Assembly (NCBI GenBank): GCA_034926605.1 | Contig: JAYFQV010000014.1 | Coordinates: forward strand, 22,874-86,873 | Length of the DNA stretch: 64,000 nucleotides | Direction: 5' to 3' | Origin: CALXXL01 sp034926605 | GTDB lineage: Bacteria; Verrucomicrobiota; Lentisphaeria; Victivallales; Victivallaceae | In this document: positions 58,631 through 64,000 of the stretch, piece by piece | Numbering within the stretch: position 1 is the stretch's first letter | Layout: each line of letters opens with the position of its first letter | Notes under the pieces: generated by a model | What the model saw: only the letters and a program-made list of their open reading frames with translations | Told to the model about the DNA's origin: nothing | Database searches by the model: none | Made by a program: the position numbers and the translations under genes

Positions 58631-58730
58631 TAGTATAGTATGGAGTCGTTTAGTTGTCAAGACCGACTTCAAAATAAACAGCGCACATCCGATAATTTCA
58701 ATCAGATCGGAATTAATGAATGTGCGCCGA
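58631..58730 (-). repeat. Terminator-promoter repeat, copy 3
   Basis: On the minus strand the hairpin (58681-58727) is followed by TTGACA-N17-TATACT at 58632-58660. The promoter drives the secreted protein gene 57761-58582; the hairpin would terminate the cassette from 58842 upward. Confidence 0.85.
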
Positions 58731-58841
58731 GGTACTAACTCCTTATGGTTCCAGCATAAGACGGTTCTTGTGCTAGGCTTATTTATCAACCGCCTTACAT
58801 CGATTCAATTCGTCCATTTTCCGAGTATTGCCTGCATTGCT

Positions 58842-59276
58842 TCAATATTTATCCACTATTGGCGTATAACCTTGCTCGTTACAATAGTTCCAGATGTTGA
58901 AGCCGCCAATGCATTTGGCAGGTTCCCTATACTGGATAGATTCATATTTTTTTGGATCGAATCCATTATCCTTCAACCACGAGAAGAAAATGGACAATAT
59001 TACATCAAGCTTGTTAAGCGATCCGCAACCATTGAAGACATGATCCTCGTCAACATAAATCGATAGCCAGTTGTACTCATCGCTCTCGCTGCCGTTAGCG
59101 TTAATATTGCTTATTATCGGGGTAAATCTTGTATTTTCAAAATCCGTACCATGCAGATCGGCGAACAAAAACCATCCCGGGTTTTCCAAAGAATGAATTT
59201 CAAATCGATTATCAATATCCAGCATGTACAAATAATTCGACCAAGCTTTCATTTCGTGACTCAAAGCAATACACAT
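58842..59276 (-). CDS. Imm53-like immunity protein
   Basis: The 144-residue protein follows the Imm53 pattern: FEIHSLENPGWFLFADLHGT with the NPGW motif, DFENTRF, YNWLSIYVDEDHVFNG, then SLNKLDVILSIFFSWL. Imm53 proteins are candidate immunity proteins of polymorphic-toxin loci. The adjacent Rhs cassette (60444-61547) is its likely partner context, though the toxin class it would neutralise is not established here. It is last in its cassette, 111 bases before the hairpin of repeat copy 3. Confidence 0.75.
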   Translation of the reverse strand: MCIALSHEMKAWSNYLYMLDIDNRFEIHSLENPGWFLFADLHGTDFENTRFTPIISNINANGSESDEYNWLSIYVDEDHVFNGCGSLNKLDVILSIFFSWLKDNGFDPKKYESIQYREPAKCIGGFNIWNYCNEQGYTPIVDKY

Positions 59277-59432
59277 GGCGGCAGTTCCTTCTGTTGTTAG
59301 ATAAGTGAGGAAAAGGCGATAAACAAGAATGTTTGTTCCTTACAAACGACATCATTGTCGGAAGTGTTCACAAAGCACTCACAGGTTCTGGGGTTTTGAT
59401 TATATTTGTACTTCATGATATGTATGTGAGTG

Positions 59433-60188
59433 CTAGAAAATCATCGCATTGTCTAATTGCCTAGTCCAAAAAGATTCGTGTTCCGGATGCTTTATGATAT
59501 ATTCAATTATTAAAGGCAAGGCATTATTGTGCCAACTTTTTGAGTTGACCCATTGTTGCAAATAATCAGAATAATATGCGCTGCTTAACCCCGGACCTCT
59601 CAACTTGCCATTAATAAGGAATATCAACCATGCCCAATCATCATAACCATCTGGAGTACTGAAGCGTTGCCTTAAATAAGCATCCGCAAATTTATTGATA
59701 ACTTCAATATTTCTTGACTGCATTTCGGTGATTTCTATTGGAAGATATTTGAAGTGATTCAACTCATCAAGATAAATATCAACATAGTTATCGTTTTTCG
59801 GAGTCATCGGCGAATTACCAATGAGCAAGAACTTGCGCGTGAAAAAGCGAAACAAACTATATAACTGTTTGTTGAGTTCGATCCAAACGCCATCTTCAAC
59901 AAGAAATATATACATCTCCCTTGTCCAGTATAATATGTAATATAAAGCATCACAACTGTCTTTTTTTTGTGCTTTGACATATTTCAATGCATATGGCAGA
60001 AAATAACAGCTTTCTTGATAATTACCAGCAGCCAATGCTCCATGAAAAAGCATAGAGAGATGTTTCCCAGTTAGATTTTCGTCTGGCATATTAATAATTT
60101 CAGACAATTCCTCCGCATTATATTCGTTATAAGGGTCTGACAATCTATTGGGGCGCGAGTAAGGAGTTACGAAGATATCATCATTCAT
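59433..60188 (-). CDS. Candidate immunity protein (paralogue of 55925-56644)
   Basis: The start follows GGAGGTG. The 251-residue soluble protein has the same N-terminal pattern as its paralogue: LSDPYNEYNAEELSEII, MLFHGALAAGNYQESCYF. No catalytic residues are apparent. Recurrence of one family in two cassettes of the array, each near a toxin remnant, favours an immunity role; the target is unknown. Confidence 0.65.
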   Translation of the reverse strand: MNDDIFVTPYSRPNRLSDPYNEYNAEELSEIINMPDENLTGKHLSMLFHGALAAGNYQESCYFLPYALKYVKAQKKDSCDALYYILYWTREMYIFLVEDGVWIELNKQLYSLFRFFTRKFLLIGNSPMTPKNDNYVDIYLDELNHFKYLPIEITEMQSRNIEVINKFADAYLRQRFSTPDGYDDWAWLIFLINGKLRGPGLSSAYYSDYLQQWVNSKSWHNNALPLIIEYIIKHPEHESFWTRQLDNAMIF

Positions 60189-60204
60189 ATGTAATACACC
60201 TCCA

Positions 60205-60447
60205 TTACTTATTCCTTTTTCTGCCTTGGCAAATAAATACGATAGGGAGCAAGGCTACTGTTATAACTGAAGCAGTATAACATGATATAACAAAACTCGA
60301 ATGTTCAAGACGCAGAGTCCTAGCCAAAGATACTTCGGTGACGTCTGGCAAGGTAGATAAATATAAAGTTGCAATATATATTACCCCCAATACGATACCA
60401 TATGTAACCACTATTGTCCAAAGCCAGCGCCCCGTATAGCGTCTCAT
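60205..60447 (-). CDS. Small two-helix membrane protein
   Basis: The 80-residue protein has two membrane helices (residues about 10-32 and 55-72) and a basic end. It overlaps the stop of the toxin-tip gene by four bases. It could be a membrane-located immunity partner of the tip, but nothing in its sequence names a family. Confidence 0.55.
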   Translation of the reverse strand: MRRYTGRWLWTIVVTYGIVLGVIYIATLYLSTLPDVTEVSLARTLRLEHSSFVISCYTASVITVALLPIVFICQGRKRNK

Positions 60448-60836
60448 TTTGATGGTCCTTTTTTACTCATAATTTCTTTGCATCTCTTTATATATGCATT
60501 GAGGCTGTCGACATACCAACTACTTCGAAGTGCCTCATTCAATGCCCATGATTTACCCATATGCCCAAACGTATCAGAAAATAGATTGATTAACAAGTTT
60601 ATGTTGGTAAAAATCGGAAAACCCGTTAAAATATTGCTTTTCTCTATATACTCCAAAATATCCTTGGGACAATGATGCAATTTCGTACCAGAACCAACCG
60701 CACCAATTGTTGCGCCTCCAATTTTCTCTAATTCATATTTTTCAAAAATTTCTTTTATCGAAAGATACTCCTCCTGTGAAGCAGCATCTAACAGTTTTGC
60801 GATAACCTCAATTGGGCTATCTCTGGCTTCTTCCAT
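60444..60836 (-). CDS. Toxin-tip domain now separated from its Rhs core
   Basis: This 130-residue ORF begins at an internal ATG (60836). The codons before it back to 60899 are open and in the same frame as the Rhs core, after a single TGA at 60900-60902. The tip is helical (EVIAKLLDAASQEEYL, SWALNEALRSSWYVD) and has no recognised toxin motif. Whether it is translated alone or only after readthrough of the TGA is unknown. Confidence 0.5.
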   Translation of the reverse strand: MEEARDSPIEVIAKLLDAASQEEYLSIKEIFEKYELEKIGGATIGAVGSGTKLHHCPKDILEYIEKSNILTGFPIFTNINLLINLFSDTFGHMGKSWALNEALRSSWYVDSLNAYIKRCKEIMSKKGPSK

Positions 60837-60899
60837 CGCCTTAATACATTCTTGGCTACAGTCACAAATAATTGATTCAATTTCTAGACCTTTATTATC

Positions 60900-61547
60900 T
60901 CACTTTGTCACCGGATTGTTTCCGACGAAGTTATAGAGGTTAACTCCGCCGGCTTCGCCGATCGGGTCGCGTGTCAGGAAGCGCTTCAGGCTCGGGCTGT
61001 AGTCGCGGTAGAGATACCGGAGCAGACCGTAGTCTCCAAGCCATTCCTCGCTGCTGAACGCGAACCGTCTGACCGATGTGGTCGGCTCACCGAACGGACT
61101 GTAGGTGTAGAGGATGCCGACGATCGCAGACGCCCACTCGTCCATGGTGTAGTAGGCAGAGACGTTCTTATTCGCGTCGGTCGCGTAAACACCGCCGGCG
61201 TCGAACAGTATCACGTCCGCGTCGCCGGAACTCTCCGGCTGCCACACATACTTTTCCGCCAGCACACAGTTACGCAGCACCGCGATCTTCTTGGCGCCGT
61301 CGTAGATGTAGGTGGCCGACGGGTAGTTGTTGTTGAAGCTTACGCTGCTGATGCGGTTGGAATTGGCGAGGCGGGAGTAGGTGCCGGTTTTACCGAGGCC
61401 GGAAATCGTGGACAGACGGCTGCTCTTATGTTCAACGCCGTTTTGGTCAATGGTGTCCTCATAGGTATAATCCGTCGTCGTTTTCCAACTGCTAGTGGCC
61501 GTGTTGTATATGCCCATCCTCATACGCCTCCCCTGCGTGTCGTACAT
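60900..61547 (-). CDS. Rhs C-terminal core fragment ending in a premature stop
   Basis: The fragment has YMYDTQGRRMRMGIYN, ATYIYDGAKKI, YTYSPFGEPTTS, YSPSLKRFLTRDPIGEAGG and VNLYNFVGNNPVTK, the conserved YD-repeat end of an Rhs shell and its PxxxxDPxG-like tip junction. It starts directly at the repeat copy 4 promoter, with no upstream shell. In the Met-rich start, GGGGAGG precedes ATG 61523 and ATG 61517; ATG 61547 lies further upstream. The next codon after VTK is TGA where the related fragment has TGG (Trp), a single-base nonsense change. Confidence 0.7.
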   Translation of the reverse strand: MYDTQGRRMRMGIYNTATSSWKTTTDYTYEDTIDQNGVEHKSSRLSTISGLGKTGTYSRLANSNRISSVSFNNNYPSATYIYDGAKKIAVLRNCVLAEKYVWQPESSGDADVILFDAGGVYATDANKNVSAYYTMDEWASAIVGILYTYSPFGEPTTSVRRFAFSSEEWLGDYGLLRYLYRDYSPSLKRFLTRDPIGEAGGVNLYNFVGNNPVTK

Positions 61548-61562
61548 ATATTTGGCACACCG

Positions 61563-61663
61563 GTTAGTATAGTATGGAATCGTCTTGTTGTCAAGACTAC
61601 TATTAAATAAAGTAGCGCACATCCGATAATTTCAATCAAATCGAAATTAACGGATGCACGCCT
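61563..61663 (-). repeat. Terminator-promoter repeat, copy 4
   Basis: On the minus strand the hairpin (61615-61661, one mismatch in the outer arm) is followed by TTGACA-N17-TATACT at 61566-61594. The promoter fires directly into the Rhs core fragment. This copy differs from copy 5 at very few positions. Confidence 0.85.
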
Positions 61664-61751
61664 AATTCCGGACAACATCACTTGGCCGGTGTTTTATTTC
61701 GCACAAGTTGCCATATCTTCGAAGGAGCCTCTTTTTATACGGTCATCCGCC

Positions 61752-62135
61752 TTAAGGTCCTTCCGTTCTGGATATTTTATTATTATCCTTTAACAATTTA
61801 CAAGCCGCCTCGCGAAATTCATGTTCAATCGCGGACATTGATGCGAATTTCGCCATACCACCAATAATTATGGTGTTTCTCTCTCTTGCTACTACTATTT
61901 CAAAACTTTCCGAGTCATCATTATCCTTTCTTATAATAAATTCTTCTTCGCCAGGGCAACGAGATATCGTTCTTTCCAATCTAAATCCATGCATCTTTAT
62001 TATAGACACTAATTCTGAAAGAAGTGCATCATATTCTGGCACCGTGATATTGCTGAATTTATATTCTACATAAAACCATTCAGAACATCCCATCAGCACA
62101 AGCATCAAAAATATTATTATGGATTTTCTGTGCAC
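61752..62135 (-). CDS. Small lipoprotein, candidate immunity protein
   Basis: The gene starts at GTG 62135, preceded by GGAG and two bases after the toxin-tip stop. The 127-residue protein has a signal with lipobox LMGC and a small alpha/beta domain (FRLERTISRCPGEEEFIIRK). Tight coupling to the toxin tip favours an immunity lipoprotein placed where the tip acts, but no family is recognised. Confidence 0.62.
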   Translation of the reverse strand: MHRKSIIIFLMLVLMGCSEWFYVEYKFSNITVPEYDALLSELVSIIKMHGFRLERTISRCPGEEEFIIRKDNDDSESFEIVVARERNTIIIGGMAKFASMSAIEHEFREAACKLLKDNNKISRTEGP

Positions 62136-62137
62136 AA

Positions 62138-63221
62138 TTAAAACTCCAATATATTATTTCGGTGAAACCAATCATTAGTGCGACCATCGGGTAATATGCG
62201 ATCAGGGGTTATTACGTTCTTCCATTGCGCCTTGTCCGATACCAATGATGCCAATAATGATCCCAACATTGCAATGACATGGCCTGGGACGTAAAAAGGT
62301 CCTAGCCACCATTGCTCGTCGGTATGTCTTGCCTCATGTTTCAAAATATTTTCACGATAACACCCCTTTCCAAATAATTGAACGTTCCCCAATGTTATTG
62401 CACCCAGCGGCATATATGGACTATTGGGAAACGTAATCGCATTGCCATTTGTTCCGATCAGCGGAATTTTATCATCGCCTGAGTTGTAATATGAAAATGG
62501 CAAACCACTTGTTCCTGCTAAAATACCTATGATTGAATTTGGTGCGTTCCATAAATATTTCAGCCCATCAATTGCAATAGAGCCGACATCTACGGCTGCA
62601 TCCCCGATATCCTCCAACCATTTTTCGCCGTAAAATTTTGCTCTGAATACCGTAAGCTTCATAAAACAGTCACAACCATCAATAAGTTCATAAGTCGCCG
62701 ATGCAATTTGATCAATTTCGACACCACCATTTTTTAAATCATTTTTCCATCCTTGGGCCATAGTACTTCCAAAATCAGATGCCTGTCCCAGCGCATCCCA
62801 CTTTGTCACCGGATTGTTTCCGACGAAGTTGTAGAGGTTCACTCCGCCGCTCTCTTCGAGCGGGTCGCGGGTCAGGAAGCGCTTCAGGCTCGGGCTGTAG
62901 TCGTGGTAGAGATACCGGAGCGGGCCGTAGTCGCCAAGCCATTCCTCGCTGCTGAACGCGAACCGTCTGGGGCGGCTCACCGAACGGCGTGTGGGTGTAG
63001 TATGTGCTGTTGGGCTGTTCCGGCCATTCGGGAATTATGAAGTAGGCGGTCACGTTCTTGTTGGCGTCGGTCGCATACACTCCGCCGCCGGCGGCCATCA
63101 CCAGACGATCCCGCCGACAGCAGCGGTCCGCGTAGTCGTAGCGGAAACCGTGGGCGTGGCGACTGTTCGCGGCCATGTTGCAGATGCCCATTCTTGTACG
63201 CCTCCCCTGCGTGTCGTACAT
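62138..63221 (-). pseudogene. Rhs C-terminal fragment with frameshift and HExxH-bearing tip
   Basis: The second Rhs fragment starts after repeat copy 5 (ATG 63221 or the later ATG 63191). It matches the first fragment at YMYDTQGRR and GGVYATDANKNV but has lost an internal section of about 70 residues. Near 62965 it is frameshifted (GEPPQTVR against GEPTTSVRR), and the original frame resumes as FAFSSEEWLGDYG. The tip after VGNNPVTKWDALGQ is about 210 residues, with KHEARHTDEQWW (HExxH zinc-protease-like motif) and a Trp/Gly-rich membrane-like segment. As read, core and tip are not in one frame, so it is probably inactive unless rescued. Confidence 0.65.
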
Positions 63222-63237
63222 ATATTTGACACACCGG

Positions 63238-63340
63238 TTAGTATAGTATGGAATCGTCTTGTTGTCAAGACTACGATTAAATAAAGTAGCGCACATCCGA
63301 TAATTTCAATCAAATCGAAATTAACGGATGCACGCCTAAT
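63238..63340 (-). repeat. Terminator-promoter repeat, copy 5
   Basis: On the minus strand the hairpin (63289-63335) is followed by TTGACA-N17-TATACT at 63240-63268. The promoter fires into the second Rhs fragment. Sequence on the Rhs side of copies 4 and 5 is shared, so the Rhs part is included in the duplicated unit there. Confidence 0.85.
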
Positions 63341-63365
63341 TCATAGCTTTTCTTTTGTGCTTCAA

Positions 63366-63854
63366 TCATTTTTGATTGTCGACTTCCCGCCCATGCTTCT
63401 TTGCCGCCATGATTTTTATTGCAATCATGCCCGCAGTAGACAGAGCAATAATGGTAAAAAATAGATAATTAATGATTTCGGCCATGGCCGTGGCTCTTTC
63501 AGGGGAATATACAATATAATAGTTTCTTTGAATTACCGCAACAAAAATCGCCAATAGCAATAAGCCGGCAAGATGGGTGATGAGAAAACATATTCCAATG
63601 ACCTGATAGAAAGAAGCTCCATGAAATCGCCGGGAGATAAAAAATCCCGAAATGGACAATACTCCAATCATAACAATCAGTTGAAACGATGTATTGTATA
63701 CCATGTGATTGGCTTTCCCCCATGTTGCCAACACCGGAGGAAGTGCGTATGCCGGTGAACTCATTTTAAATATTATAATTCTTCCGGCGACTTCAACGAG
63801 CCAGCCCCAAATTAAGACATATAACAGATACAACAAGAGATATGCTTTCTTCAT
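63366..63854 (-). CDS. Four-helix membrane protein, candidate immunity protein
   Basis: The 162-residue protein has four hydrophobic helices and no soluble domain. It starts 14 bases after the stop of the partial toxin gene, with an AAGGAGG site, and is followed by the hairpin of repeat copy 5. This toxin-tip/membrane-protein order is the usual effector-immunity arrangement for membrane-acting toxins. No family is recognised. Confidence 0.6.
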   Translation of the reverse strand: MKKAYLLLYLLYVLIWGWLVEVAGRIIIFKMSSPAYALPPVLATWGKANHMVYNTSFQLIVMIGVLSISGFFISRRFHGASFYQVIGICFLITHLAGLLLLAIFVAVIQRNYYIVYSPERATAMAEIINYLFFTIIALSTAGMIAIKIMAAKKHGREVDNQK

Positions 63855-63868
63855 CTTACATTTCCTCC

Positions 63869-64000
63869 TTAATCTTCTCTTGGAATAGGCAATTCGAAAA
63901 ATGGATTATAAATATAAAACTTTTCGTTATCTGTTTTCGTGATTTTGCTTGTTTTGCAAGAATATTTATATTTTGCCTCTCGTGGGCTTACCAACAGGGA
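63869..64000 (-). CDS. C-terminal end of a further (Rhs-type?) toxin gene, cut by window edge
   Basis: Forty-three in-frame codons reach the right edge and end with TAA at 63869-63871 (…NPFFELPIPRED). The peptide has no recognisable motif. The short gap to the following membrane protein suggests the tail of a toxin tip, so the array continues beyond the window. Confidence 0.5.
   Translation of the reverse strand, partial: SLLVSPREAKYKYSCKTSKITKTDNEKFYIYNPFFELPIPRED

Noticed and set aside
58497..59066. Plus-strand frame running through repeat copy 3
   Set aside because: It crosses the repeat and lies antisense to array genes; no protein similarity is visible.
61563..61622. N-terminal extension MCATLFN… in front of both Rhs fragments
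   Set aside because: It is encoded by the terminator-promoter repeat itself and lies upstream of the predicted transcription start, so it is not part of the Rhs protein.
54903..63340. CRISPR array or integron attC sites for the repeated units
   Set aside because: Copies are about 100 bp, 1.6-3 kb apart, without spacers; no integrase or attC-like R/L core sites were seen.
1..64000. Insertion sequences, tRNA and rRNA genes
   Set aside because: No transposase-like frames, terminal inverted repeats with target duplications, cloverleaf sequences or rRNA motifs were recognised on reading; a profile search could still find a missed tRNA.

Overview
The window looks like a chromosomal piece of a GC-rich, anaerobic-leaning bacterium of the PVC superphylum, most plausibly Lentisphaerota (Victivallis-like). 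This is an inference from gene content: a type III glutamine synthetase, the LL-diaminopimelate aminotransferase (DapL) lysine route, a long PurF, a small exosortase locus, an EtfAB-linked lactate dehydrogenase and Rhs-type cassettes. I saw no rRNA, tRNA, CRISPR array or recognisable transposase.

Left part (1-16.8 kb): a partial GT39-like membrane glycosyltransferase and a secreted GH20-type hexosaminidase (minus strand). Next is a translationally coupled glycan-building set on the plus strand (glycosyltransferase, TIGR04325 methyltransferase, GT8-like and GT2 glycosyltransferases). A minus-strand amino-sugar set follows (ROK regulator, short NagA-like deacetylase, Gfo/Idh oxidoreductase, M20 amidohydrolase). 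Then come an RdgC-like protein, a DUF486 membrane protein, aspS and two coupled secreted proteins of unknown function.

Nitrogen core (16.8-30.9 kb): purF and glnN on the minus strand face gltB-gltD-dapF-dapL and a NifA-like sigma-54 activator on the plus strand. The glnN/gltB intergenic region carries two divergent sigma-54 promoter motifs with the standard GG-N10-GC spacing and two dyads between them. I read this as an ammonium-assimilation module controlled by RpoN and probably by the NifA-like protein.

Middle (30.9-54.9 kb): a compact exosortase locus (TPR protein, exosortase, EpsI-like protein, one candidate substrate with its own promoter); a histidine-decarboxylase-type PLP enzyme; an ECF sigma/anti-sigma operon with two Pro/Gly/Met-rich envelope proteins; a TIM-barrel isomerase; a degenerate KaiC-like domain fused to a PEP-synthase-type ATP-binding domain; etfB-etfA-FAD dehydrogenase (LctBCD-like) divergent from an Ldh2-family dehydrogenase; small housekeeping genes; an FMN riboswitch with ribB; and an ArsR-controlled cysteine-rich redox operon.

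Right part (54.9-64 kb) is visibly AT-richer and is the accessory region. It is an array of minus-strand cassettes made of Rhs C-terminal fragments, toxin tips and candidate immunity genes, several broken by a nonsense codon or frameshift. Five copies of a roughly 100-bp repeat punctuate it. Each copy has an inverted repeat (probable terminator of the upstream cassette) followed by a near-perfect sigma-70 promoter, TTGACA-N17-TATACT (TATACC in one copy), firing into the next cassette. This repeat-delimited organisation is the most unusual structure in the window.
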